Source of the DNA: Porogramme epimiltina
Lineage: Eukaryota; Basidiomycota; Agaricomycetes; Polyporales; Polyporaceae
Reading direction: 5' to 3'
DNA length: 19,792 nucleotides
Assembly: GCA_900155495.1 (NCBI GenBank)
Contig: FTLJ01000887.1
Location: 1 to 19,792, forward strand
A program made the translations under genes and the position numbers. Under the pieces are notes generated by a model. It searched no databases and had not been told where the DNA came from. It saw nothing but the letters and a program-made list of their open reading frames with translations. Shown here in pieces: positions 1 to 9,053 of this stretch (position 1 is the first letter of the stretch; every line of letters starts with the position of its first letter).

Positions 1-165
1 TCGAGGGGCCCCCAGTTCGGCGCCTAAACTAGGAGGGCCCCTCAAGGTCGCGTTGGGCGTCTAACGCGCGCTTACATCAAAATATGAGCGCGATTTCGTG
101 TTATGTGAGCGCGTTGGCTTATTAACGTGTGTTAGAACTGATTTATTAATGTACAGATCTGCCGC
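1..165. other. Unrelated GC-rich segment replacing the F-box end of the left paralogue; possible transposon terminus
   Basis: This stretch has no counterpart upstream of the intact F-box gene at the other end of the window, although the two loci match closely from about 165 onward. It contains a 9-bp inverted repeat, gaggggccc at 3-11 and gggcccctc at 35-43. It also has repeated short motifs of the gagcgcg and taacgygyg type between about 60 and 130. Subterminal motif clusters next to an inverted repeat are typical of DNA transposon ends, but no transposase and no full terminus are visible because the window starts here. The transposon reading is inference. Confidence 0.3.
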
Positions 166-2440
166 CATACAGCCATATATTGCGCATAGCCTCCGTCACA
201 GCTTGGAGTGCATCCAATTACAGCTAAACCGTTCGATCGACAATAGTGAGTGTGGAAATCTACCAGTATTTGACATACTGGCTACTCATACTACTCTCTG
301 TAGACGGCCTTATTCTTGATCTTTCAAACTTTCCCTTACTTCATACTCTGTCTCTTGGCCTTCCATACGGTCCTATTGCTGGCTCTCTGGCAACTGTGGT
401 CAAACTCCTCACACACAGAAAACCATGCCCACCTCTGCACAACATCACTCTTGTATTCGACGATGCGTTTAGGTTTCAAAATAATGCAACTAACACACAA
501 AAGATATCTGGAGAAGAGTGTTGCGCTCTCTACCGCAAAATCGACGGTATCTTCGGCGATCAGCAAAGTGATGAAGGGATCCTCACCTTCCTCACCTTCA
601 AAGCCTCGTATGGACTACCAAAACAAGTCGTAGATCAAATGAATGACCTCTTCCGATCTGAGTTACCTGAGCTCCATCGCACCGGACGTTTGAAGACAGA
701 TTTCAGCGTATCGGGTAAGTAAGTTCTAGCTCGACTATGTGCACATCCGTGGTCCGATGCTGAACCCCTTGACACATAGGAGATACAGACAATAAAAACT
801 ATATCGGTAACATTACTGTGTCATCCAGCGGGAAATTCGTTGCTGGGTCCTTGCTGCCTTCGGATGGGTTAGTCACCGTGTGGGACTCGCGGACAAGAGC
901 CATATTGGCAAGGATCAAGGCTGCGCAGCCACTGCTGTTTGTTCCGTCACCGGGCGGACATGAGAACTACATCGTAATGATCATGGAGCAACATTGTGTA
1001 GTATGGGACCATTCCCGTGGAATCTGTGTGGCTCTCCTCGCAAAACGCAATGGAAATGAAAAGTTACACTGGGATACAAATATCAGCAATGATATCCTCT
1101 TGGCATGGTCGGATAGCGGGTCCTTGCTTGTCTGGGAGATGCAGAATTTCGCTCTCGTTCATACCTACCACCATGTCCCTCTGACAAAAGGATGGCTCGT
1201 CGGATTCTACCCAAACGCCGTACGCATATCACTTGATGAAAAGTGGCTCTTGGCACACAACAATACCGAGTGGGCCTACGAAGTTTCCGTGTGGGACACG
1301 GCAACGTGGACCTTGCAAGCGGTTCTTCACCCCCATGAGAACCACACCCACTACCGATTTGCCGTGGAATTTACGGAAGGCGAAACATCGATTGTGGCTG
1401 TTTGTCGTTGTGGTGTCATTCAAAAATGCGACTTTCGAACTGGAAGACTCCTTCACAACACTTATCTCATCGACTCTGACGGAAGCCTTGTCCGTGAACT
1501 CGACCTGGATTTGACTCGACTCTCTCCCAATGGCCATCGGGTATGTTGGGCGAAGTTTTCCCAGCCTGAGGGAAATCAAATTGTGAACATGTCGGACGCG
1601 GACAACGGAGTGTTGCTGTGGTCGGTTGGCAGTCTATCCCCGTATCTGGGGCGCATCCGGAAGATTTCTTTCCCACAGAACGGTCAATACGTGGTGGGGC
1701 AGTACAAGGATGATATGTTGCGGGTCTTGAGGGTGGTGAATGGTGAGTGCGTCGTGTCGGAAAATACGGGAGGTATGTATGGACGCTGGCAGCTTTCACA
1801 GAACGGAAAGGTGTTAGTCGTGAACAGCGTCTACGACACGTTGGATACTTGTCGCGTCATAGATCTAGAGTTTTGATATGTACAAGTAAAGCGATGATTC
1901 AGGCTGCTTTATATATATTGCGAGGAATCGCTTCTCTCAGCACTATTTATGCTCCTTGATCACACTCATGAATTGATAGGACACACCATAGGAGGAAGAC
2001 TGCAATCATGCCCGCAGTAGGTAATGTCTTACCTTAAGCCGGCGCTGGAATGTGGTTGTTATAACCAATGACTGCATACATGTATTCCCTCTGCGGAACT
2101 GAATGGTGTAATGAAAGCTAACACGAGGAGTATAACGCACATAGAAGCCTTATAGATGAAAAGATTCACATGGCGGAGTAAGCTTTTAGCGATAATGCGG
2201 ACGGAAAATTTGACAAACCAGTCAAACCCACACCTGCCAACCGCAAAAAATACCCGTGGGGCCGTGGTACACAAGAGGGTCATGGTTAGACACTTGTCCC
2301 TCGTTCAGTTCAAGCCAACTGCTGCAATCTGATGAAGCCCCTGTCATCGTGTGCATCAGTATTTGTAGCAGCCTCTCGTCTTGTGAGATATAGGGGGTGC
2401 AACATAACGCGTCAGTTCCATAGTTGAAACTCAAATTGAT
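165..2440 (+). repeat. Left copy of the outer direct repeat (pairs with about 17540-19745)
   Basis: Nucleotide similarity starts in exon 2 of the F-box/WD40 gene (shared cagccatatattgcgc) and runs through all later exons and introns. It continues about 560 bp past the stop codon to the shared tcttgtgagat-tag-gggtgca near 2380-2401. Both copies are in the same orientation. The 3' flank shared beyond the gene shows that a genomic segment was duplicated, not an mRNA. Retained introns rule out retroposition. Confidence 0.85.
170..1876 (+). CDS. 5'-truncated paralogue of the F-box/WD40-like gene; propeller part intact, F-box missing
   Basis: This is the second copy of the gene at 16856-19246. The visible exons are the tail of exon 2 (about 170-245), exon 3 (304-714) and exon 4 (780-1876). 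They are separated by introns at 246-303 (GTGAGT...TGTAG) and 715-779 (GTAAGT...ACATAG, with branch-like GCTGAAC). Splicing keeps one frame to the TGA at 1874-1876. Exon 4 encodes a WD40-like beta-propeller with strand ends such as VTVWDSRT, CVVWDHSRG, LLVWEMQ and VSVWDTATW. Exon 3 is the leucine-rich linker region (LDLSNFPLLHTLSL). Exon 1 with the F-box and the start of exon 2 are absent, replaced at about 165 by unrelated sequence. An open frame from 98 runs into exon 2, so a chimeric short protein is conceivable, but no F-box would be present. Without it the product could not dock to Skp1 in an SCF ubiquitin ligase. Indels relative to the intact copy are multiples of three (exon 3 is 9 nt shorter, exon 4 is 9 nt longer), which argues against long neutral decay. 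It may be a recent pseudogene or an F-box-less propeller gene. Confidence 0.7.
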
Positions 2441-2458
2441 CGCGCAAGCACGGGACAC
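2059..2458 (-). pseudogene. Decayed remnant of a convergent minus-strand membrane protein gene (left copy)
   Basis: The 3' flank shared by both F-box/WD40 copies has protein-like, hydrophobic minus-strand readings. In this copy they are AGVGLTGLSNFPSALSL and VILLVLAFITPFSS, interrupted by frame changes and stops. The matching reading in the right copy is cleaner (see 19320-19601). Upstream on the same strand is an open stretch that includes QVSNHDPLVYHGPTG, which also has a counterpart in the right copy. I do not recognise the family. The evidence is conservation of hydrophobic readings in both copies, which is weak because DNA conservation alone would produce much of it. Confidence 0.25.
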
Positions 2459-2948
2459 GCTATGCAGTTAAGCTTGTGCGTAAGTGCGCTTGACATCTCA
2501 CGATGACAGAATCCCTTCGCACCGAGGAGAGATTGACAGAGAAACATGAGGAGAGGTACCCTGAAAAGTCAGACGCCACTTAATCCCTCGGGCTCGCGAC
2601 ACGCCGCTCCATAATATCGAGACCAACAAGATATATTTCTGGCAGCCCGGGCATGCTTACCGCCCATCAACATTGCCATGAGACCATGAGTAATGGGGTA
2701 ACACAATCCAGGTCTGCTGGACTTTGCAGGTAAGAGCGCATTAAGACAGTTGTGTGCCACTGGTAGAATCATATAGACATACCTCGGCCGATGATCCGCG
2801 AAGACTTCAGCTATATTGGTCCCTCAGTGGGGACTCGGGAGCCTCTAATGATGGGCCTCAAAACAGCATCGCGAGCGGAGAGCGGATCACCGAGTGGCAG
2901 GCGCGATGATTACTTCCGGGTGCGTTAATTTATGCTTCGGTAACTGGC
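2459..2948. other. Stretch with no supported gene
   Basis: Only short, interrupted frames are visible. The minus strand has protein-like scraps, such as DPLSARDAVLRPIIRGSRVP near 2820-2890 and SPADLDCVTPLLMVSWQC near 2660-2720, each ending at stops. They could be debris of the partial minus-strand gene at 2949-3298 or of another gene, but no consistent splicing joins them. Confidence 0.4.
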
Positions 2949-3298
2949 TCAGTTTGGAAACCGTGAGTACGACGTAACAGGCGAACGAAAGTCTTGCTCA
3001 CTCTGCACCCCATGAGCATAAGGGAATGGTGTCGCAGTGGGCGCGTAGTGCTCGTAGTTGACCATGACATAAAGGGAGGGGCAGATGGAGATGGGGTATA
3101 GATCGTACTCTTTTGTGTAGATGTCACAGCCTTCACCCCGAATAAAGAACTTAAAACAAGTAGTAAGTGATGGAAACCGCGCATGGAGGAGTCGAGTTCA
3201 ATATATTGCATATTGGAACGTCAACGACATACCGTTACGGGCCATAATACGCACTCCGAGTTCCCTTCACCAAATTTAGTGGGCCGCAGATCTGTAGA
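2949..3298 (-). CDS. Partial two-exon minus-strand gene, C-terminal fragment, function unknown
   Basis: Two minus-strand exons join in phase 0. The upstream one (3298 down to 3233) reads STDLRPTKFGEGNSECVL... and ends at a GTATGT donor. The intron is 3232-3150 (83 nt). The downstream exon (3149-2949, 67 codons with TGA) contains GCDIYTKEYDLYPISICPS and, near the end, PYAHGVQSEQDFRSP. The composition is that of a real, tyrosine- and proline-rich globular protein, and the two exons splice without a frame break. I do not recognise the family and see no catalytic motif. Upstream of 3298 the frame closes at a TAG unless a further intron ends in the gtcgtag at about 3305-3311. No start codon or 5' exons could be placed, so this is probably a gene fragment or a truncated gene. 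Confidence 0.4.
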
Positions 3299-3848
3299 AA
3301 TACGCTACGACGTTGACGAAGGACGAATGAGGGATTAGAGTGAACAAGACAGCGAGAGGAAGTTGTCGCGTGGGCGTACACATTCGAAGAAGATCACTTC
3401 CACTGATGGCATGAAGAACAGAGGCCTGGCCAGACTGTGCTTATGAGGAACTACGGGCACATTACCACAATAAGGGCGCGGATGACAAAACTGAGGAACG
3501 TACACAGATTCCTGCCATCTGGCACTCGGGCTCAGGCACTTCAGGGTCCACGTGCATCCAAGACGTGGATTTATATGTATAAGGGGGCGAAGAGAAAGTA
3601 CCTGAGCGCAGAAATCACAACAGTTGCAAGGCTCGTTTACGATTAATAGTATGACATTGGAGTATGTACAAAGGAGGGAGATGACCAAGGGAGGCCAGTG
3701 TAGAGGAAGAGTTACGCGGATGAACCCCACAGCGCTACCGCCTGCGCCGCCTGGCGCTTCTGATGTGCCAGCACACGTGAGATCCGCGTGACCGTGAAGA
3801 GGCCGTTCTAGACTCCGGCTTGCGCCTGTCCGATCTTCCGGCGGATGT
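3299..3848. other. Stretch with no confidently supported gene
   Basis: A 131-codon minus-strand frame (3730-3335) is open but shows no recognised domain, has runs of cysteine and leucine typical of chance frames, and does not splice obviously into the exons at 2949-3298. It could hold 5' exons of that gene. Nothing else is visible. Confidence 0.35.
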
Positions 3849-6800
3849 TTGCACGACGCGCGACGCCCCTCTCACCGGCCTTCACCTCCGTCTTCGCCAG
3901 TCCTCCCTCTCCATCTTTCTCTCTCTGCTCTTCCCATATCGAGTCGTCTCCTCACACAATCATCGTCTCAGGAGGCTGTCAGAAGTATCTCACACCGAGT
4001 TCCCATCCACCACCAAGAATCTCTGTCTATCGCTCTGAGACCCTGCCCCTTCCAGCCTTTCCTCCCTTTCGATGTAGCTGGTCGACGCAGTCGGGATTCC
4101 GGGTTCATTACCCGCCTGATGCGAAGTATCCGCACACCACTCACAGAGGCTCTTGCAGCTTCTTCTCGACGGCGCGTGCGTCCTGTCTCCTGCGCTTCTT
4201 TTTCTGCCGTTGACGTCCACCCGCGTGCTGCAGGCTACAGCGGATCCTCAAGGATGCTCTCTGCCGGTACATGGTCTCCACCTCCACCGAATCCGGCCTG
4301 TGCCAAAGTCCACGTGCGTCATACGGATCCTTCGCTTCCTCTCCTCACGCCGACCCACTCCCCCCATCCTCCCATAGGCTCTCTGTGTAGCTTCATGGCG
4401 CAAATGCCACCTATGACCGTCGTGTATTGAGCATACCTTTCGTGTCATCGCAAGCGCGAAGCCCTTGAGAGCTCCCACTGTGCCCAGCGCGCGGCTGCTG
4501 CTCTAGCTCGACACGTTCAACGGTACCGTCTGGCCCGCCGTGCCCCTGCGTAGGCTCATGGGCAACATCTAGCTCCCCCCGCGCGGGTGTGGATGTGTAC
4601 GTCCTTCCCCCTTCCCATTTTCCATCCTATCTGCGCTTCTGTGCTAATACGCACGTACATTTAAGCTGCTAAATCTCCACCATCTCTCTTCGACCCCGAG
4701 CTGGCGTCTTGGACGCCAATCTCCACGCTCCCTGTTTCTTTTTCCAAAGCACCCCCGCCGAAACGCTCAGGGAAAACGGCACCTACGCGCTGGCTCTGGT
4801 CGTCATCACGTCTCCGAGTCGGCTGCTACGTCTCCTGCCCTTCTCGCGTTTCGTGCTTGACGTTGTCGCATGGAATAGAAGATAGAAACGGAGGCAGATG
4901 GGGCGCATGCTTGGAGCCCGCCGGCTTGTAGTGGGCGCTGTGCTGCGAGGACGGGTCTATAGCAGGGACTAGCAAGACCTTCGGAAGTTCCACGACGGGA
5001 TAGCCTTGATACCCCACCTTCAAGCGTCGCGTCCGCCCATCCTCTCTTCTACGGGCGTTCCCGAATGCTCATCCACACACGCTCGCCCACGCGCTCCGCG
5101 TCTCTTCAGCATCATCTTCCTGGCTCCGACTCCGACTCCACCGCATACACGCAGTCGGGTGCATACAGCGCGTTCCAGAACATACCCGCTTCATCAGAAC
5201 TATTGTTTCTTCTGTGTCGCGTCCAGGCCGCCGTTAGCGACGTTTCTTCCCCGTGCGGCTGCACGGCACCCTAAGCCTGTGAACGTCCGCACTCGCTGTT
5301 TCCGCAACCACCTCCGAGTCGAATCTGCCTTCATCAAACTCCGCACCCCGAGGGGATACTCGAAGGCTACCCTCCGTAGCATGCCGCACAATGCGCCAAT
5401 CCAACCCAGGGAGGACTGAGAATGGAACGGTTGTGAGTACCGTCAGGCCCATCACGTCCGTACCCATCCCTCACCTTTACTCCAGCTTGTAGATTGCCCC
5501 AGCCTCCGAGCACTACCCTCGGCCTCCTATGTATACCCCCTCTCTGCTCCTTGCTTTCCGCATTGCTATGCATTGCTACCTAGTCCCTCGTTTCCTCTCC
5601 CATTCGATCTCCGTAACCATGCCCGTTACTCTCCCGCGGGTCGGACTTAGCCTATCCATCTCCCATTCTGTGTTAACGTCCGCGTCCTCTATCGTCTACG
5701 CCTCTCTTGCGACTTTTTTTTGCATCTACATTGGGTAGTCATTTCGCCACATCCACCAACCAAGCCTTCTCGGGACCCTCACAAATCCATTGTACTTCGT
5801 TTCGCCACTTCCCCTTGCGCCGTTCTTGCACTACAAGACCATCTGTTATGCTTCGCCTCTTCTACACGTCTCACCGCGTCGTTCCGTGCCCACCTACCAG
5901 AAGGCCTGCTCTCGCTCGCTCGTTCTTCAGTGCTTCTGGCACTGCATCGGAGGTAGATGCGGCAGCAGACATCGACCCCAGTACAGAAGAGGAGGAACGA
6001 TACCGCGCGCAAGATCATGGCACGACCCTTGTTGGTGGACATAGAGATTTCGACTCGTAATGTCAGTTCAGTAAGTGTGCAATATATGCGGCTGTTTTCA
6101 TTCAACACTGATGCGTGTCTCTTTGTACGCATTTAGGAGCTACAGATAGACCTGGACGTGTTAGGGCATTGGAGGAACACGCGCGGGACGACGTGAGAGG
6201 AAAGTGGTCGAGGTATGTCTGTTTCTCCACGCTCCCGCCGGGTTATTCAGTTTGCCTATTCTCTTAACGTCCGAGCTGACCCTCATCCTCCAGCTCGCTC
6301 ACAAAATCTGCCAAATCGAGGCACACGACTCCAAGATCGCGTGCCTTGAGTCGCCCGACGCTCACCACCGCACGCAACACGACATCACGGTAGCCCTCGC
6401 GTCCGCTGTAGCGCGGGCAGAGGCCGCTGCCAGCGAAGAGCGCAAGAAGCGCTATGGAACGCGGGATAGTACAAGCTATGCTCGCTCGCGCGGCCCGCCA
6501 GGCCTCCAGACTCACTCCAGGTGCAAGCGTCGCGCGTTCGAACACCCAGCGGGAGCACCAACATCGTCGCATGCGGATTAGCGCCCGCAGCGATGACGTC
6601 ACCACCCACCCAGCCCGAGCCTACTCGCCGGCTTGCCCTGCGAGCCTGCTTCGCCGTCACTCCTCCCCCCGCGTGCACAGTTGGCAGCGATGTCTCATGC
6701 GCAGCCCTTGCGCCAGGTCCAGCTCAAGTCAAGGACCTCAGTCTTGCTCCCTCAGTCGGCGCCGGACGCCGCAGTGAACGTTGACTCGCTCCCTCAGTCG

Positions 6801-6925
6801 ACGCCGCCGCGGCCGCTCGCTCAGCCTCCCTCTACCCCTCTGCCGCCTACGACAAGGCCGACATCTCTATGAGGTGCCGAGAGCTTCGATGCGTGCGGGT
6901 GTGGTCGCCTGTGCTCTGGATCCCA
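3849..6925 (+). pseudogene. Repeat-gene copy 1: decayed multi-exon gene of unknown function, C-terminus cut off
   Basis: This is one of two long copies (the other is about 10905-13960) of the same intron-containing gene. Landmarks shared by both copies include an exon starting after the ctgcag/ctacag acceptor (about 4234), whose frame reads ALCRYMVSTSTESGLCQ here and ALCQYVVATSKEYGLCK in copy 2. Others are a charged coiled-coil-like segment ALEEHARDDVRGKWSR joined across an intron (about 6212-6293) to LAHKICQIEAHDSKIACLE, and a near-C-terminal SASLYPSAAYDK (about 6825-6860). The frame is broken repeatedly by stops and shifts, including one just before the C-terminal motif. The match to copy 2 stops at the ctctggatccc around 6914-6924, where esterase-derived sequence begins. 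About 200 bp at roughly 4370-4570 (including LDTFNGTVWPAVPLR) are missing from copy 2. I do not recognise the family. Confidence 0.55.
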
Positions 6926-6929
6926 GTCC

Positions 6930-8110
6930 TAACCAGATCAAGAATCTGGCCACATTCAGAGACTCACACGGACATCGTGAGCAACTTAGCCTCCTCTTTC
7001 CCGCCCCATTTTCCCATTCTCACTGCAACACGCACGTGCGGAACACTCACGCCTACGGGGACACGATGTGGCCCGTCTTCGCCGCGCAAGAAGGGGACTC
7101 TACCCTCTTCCCGTTCGCAAGGTCCGGCACGGACATCCTCGAACAACCCCACGAACCACTCCTTCCCATCCGTGTTCGAGTCGTAGCTCCCGATATACTT
7201 TGCCAAGGTCGCGAACGGGAGTCTGAAGCTCAACACGGAGGAGACGGTCTAACGCTGCGGATTGGGACGAACGGCGGCAGCGCGAACGCCCTCCTCACGG
7301 CGGCCAGGCGCGCGGCGTCACGATCGTGGACACGGTCACGTGCGCGGTCAACTGGTGAGCACGAGGCTGTACACGTCCGGCGCGCACAACTTCATCTTCC
7401 AAAACGTGAGTCCGCTCGTCCTCGCCCGTCTTCCGAATGACTCCGCGCTCACGAGGCTCAGGGCTGCCGCGCCCCCCATGCAGATGATTAACCTGGAGAA
7501 CGTGCCGCTCAGGCTGTATGCGCCCGACCTGTGGCCTAACCGGTACCGGTTCTGCCAGACCGCGTAACGCAACACGACGTCCACTGGAGCGTGCCCATGC
7601 GCGAGCTCACCGTCCACGTCAACGCGATTGCGCGGCTCATGCCCCAGGCGTTTGCACCCACGCTACACGGCGCGCACGTTTGTGCGCTCTCTTTCTTACT
7701 CAACCCACCCAGCTTGCATGCTCAGGACTTCACGCGCGGGCGCGCGCAAACCTGTTCGACTCGCACGCGATCTTCACGGAGATGTTCAACGAGCCGCAGC
7801 TGTTCCTGAACGGGACCGCGCCGCTCAACGTCACAGGAGCGGTACACGCGTGCGTATTCCAGCTCAACGAGAGCACAGGGGACCCGGGCGCGTGTACGGA
7901 GGCGACGGGTATGGACATCTGGGATAGCTCCCTGTGGTGCGTGTTTGAGGTGGGGACGACGCGAGGGCTGTGCTGACGCGTGCTGGCGTAGGTTCGACGA
8001 ACTGCACCCGTCTATCTAGGCGAATCGTATCGTCGCGAACCTTATTGCGAATACGATTCACAGGAAGCTCAACCAGCCTACCACCTGGCTCCCCCCAAAT
8101 CACCCCCGCA
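6930..8110 (+). pseudogene. GDSL/SGNH acetylesterase pseudogene, carbohydrate esterase family 16-like
   Basis: Segments in order resemble fungal CE16-type GDSL esterases, secreted enzymes that remove acetyl groups from plant-wall xylan oligosaccharides. Block I is NLATFRDS (usual form FGDS, so the Gly is lost) at about 6944. Then come WPVFAAQEGDSTLFPFARSG at about 7068, VFES..LPIYFAKVANGS near 7175-7225, and IGTNGG (usual IGTND, so the Asp is lost) at about 7261. Next are TIVDTVTCAVNW, LYTSGAHNFIFQN and, after an intron at 7406-7483, VPLRLYAPDLWPNRY. The tail has LFDSHAIFTEMFNEPQLFLN and, after an intron at 7937-7991, FDELHPS with the catalytic Asp-His pair. Damage includes frame breaks at block I, near 7140, at 7350 (tggtga for W-V) and near 7570, TAG near 7187, TAA at about 7250 and TAG at 8017-8019. 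No signal peptide exon is visible. It is non-functional. Family assignment rests on recalled motif order. Confidence 0.75.
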
Positions 8111-8468
8111 TTATGGGGGCAGCTTTTTGTGTTGGTACGTCAACTCTGTTGTTAACCCGTGCAAGCGTTATACTAAAGAAGCTCCTACAGCCAGCCCAAT
8201 ACTCGCTGCTTCTTCTACTACATCCTTAGATCACGATTGTGTAGCGCAGTCATGCTCGAGCCATGTATACCATTGAATGTTGTCAACATGATTCGACTTG
8301 TCTACATCAATATTCATAAAGACTACTGGGCAACTGGCACACCCGTGACCCTTGAAACCGTAGCAAGAATCGGCTTCTTCCACGCCGTTCTACAGGTTAC
8401 ATTGTGAGACCTCATTTATCTAAATATAAATGGGGACTGACCAAGTTAATGCCTGATCGCAGTAGACT
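8111..8468. other. Downstream flank of the secreted-protein gene; no gene seen
   Basis: The sequence is AT-richer than its surroundings and has no protein-like frame. Its right half (about 8262-8445) matches a second stretch at about 9903-10075 in the same orientation, listed separately. The last part presumably serves as the 3' end of the minus-strand gene that stops at 8469. Confidence 0.5.
8262..8445 (+). repeat. Diverged direct repeat, copy 1 (pairs with about 9903-10075)
   Basis: By eye, ordered matches are catgtata, gattc, the nearly unbroken acatcaatatt, actggc/caccc, gtrgcargawtcg, and a final tattgtgagacctcattt against tatgtgaggcttaattt. The order and spacing are preserved through many substitutions and small indels. 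No coding potential is visible. It may be an old element or duplicated gene flank. Confidence 0.4.
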
Positions 8469-8983
8469 TCAAACGAACGGCACGATGATGGACTTCGTGC
8501 CCGGTGTGAAGCAGAAGTTGTTGTTGAGGCGCGTACCGCAGGCGTTGAACCCATTGCAGGGGGTGGCGCACCCCGGCGCGCCGCAGAACGCGACGTCCGC
8601 GGTTGCCATCAGGCAGTTCGTGTTCGGCGCATTCAGGCAGGTCGCCCCACCGTTGTACACGGTGCAGTTCCCGCCGCACTGGTTCCCGGTGCGGGTGGAG
8701 CAGTACACAACCATGACATTCCCGCCCACGTCCGCAGCCGGGCCGTTGACGAAAGTGACCTTGGCGTCGGTGGTGGAGAGCCAGGTCAGGATGTCAGAAG
8801 GGGTAGTGGACCCCTCTGCAGATGCCGGGAGCTGGTTCGAAAATATCAGAATGATGGACGGCTAGCGCATAGGCAGCACGACAGGGAACTCACAGGAGCT
8901 GGGACGGCCAGAGCCGGCGTCGCCAGCATGGCGAGTGCAGCGGCGGAGGAGACGAGAGCGATGAACTTCGAGGTGAGAGTCAT
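8469..8983 (-). CDS. Small secreted cysteine-rich protein (144 aa)
   Basis: Exon 1 (8983-8894, 30 codons) starts at an ATG followed by a clear signal peptide, MTLTSKFIALVSSAAALAML with cleavage probably after the TPALA segment. An intron (8893-8814, GTGAGT donor, GCAGAG acceptor) joins it to exon 2 (8813-8469, TGA stop) in phase 0. A competing CAG acceptor two bases earlier would break the frame, which fixes the choice. The mature protein is about 118 residues and opens with an uncharged-to-acidic stretch (SDILTWLSTTDAKVTFVNG). It continues as a compact domain with ten cysteines in spacing C-x7-C-x3-C-x8-C-x8-C-x9-C-x4-C-x3-C-x5-C-x7-C. Ten cysteines allow five disulfides. The pattern is not the hydrophobin C-CC-C-C-CC-C signature. 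Small secreted proteins of this kind occur in wood-decay and mycorrhizal basidiomycetes, mostly without a known role; they are candidates for effectors, antimicrobials or wall-associated proteins. A TATA box lies about 62 bp upstream of the ATG. The gene sits alone between repeats and appears undamaged. Confidence 0.8.
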
Positions 8984-9044
8984 GATATGCAGAGGAGCAA
9001 TGCGATGGTACTGGACTGAAGAAAGGGATAGCACTTGTGAGCCG

Positions 9045-9053
9045 CTTTATATA
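9045..9053 (-). promoter_or_regulatory. TATA box of the secreted cysteine-rich protein gene
   Basis: The minus strand reads TATATAAAG, a near-consensus TATA element, about 62 bp before the ATG at 8983. This spacing suits a transcription start 30-40 bp before the start codon, and strong TATA boxes are common in highly expressed secreted-protein genes of fungi. Confidence 0.6.

Noticed and set aside
246..722. Independent 158-codon gene beginning at 246
   Set aside because: Its first 19 codons are an intron with GTGAGT and TGTAG borders, conserved in the other copy; it is exon 3 of the larger gene.
1083..1799. Several minus-strand frames opposite the propeller exon
   Set aside because: They are shadows of the conserved plus-strand frame and are not preserved independently.
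3849..4430. 193-codon plus-strand frame as a complete gene
   Set aside because: It is low-complexity Ser/Pro/Arg/His and crosses a probable intron of the repeat gene; only scattered parts correspond to copy 2.
6964..7236. Minus-strand frame starting MLSFRLPFATLAKYIGSYDS, looks like a protein
   Set aside because: It is the reverse shadow of the esterase pseudogene; the plus-strand readings match ordered esterase blocks and explain its biased composition.
8469..8983. Hydrophobin
   Set aside because: Ten cysteines, no paired CC motifs and the wrong spacing for either hydrophobin class.
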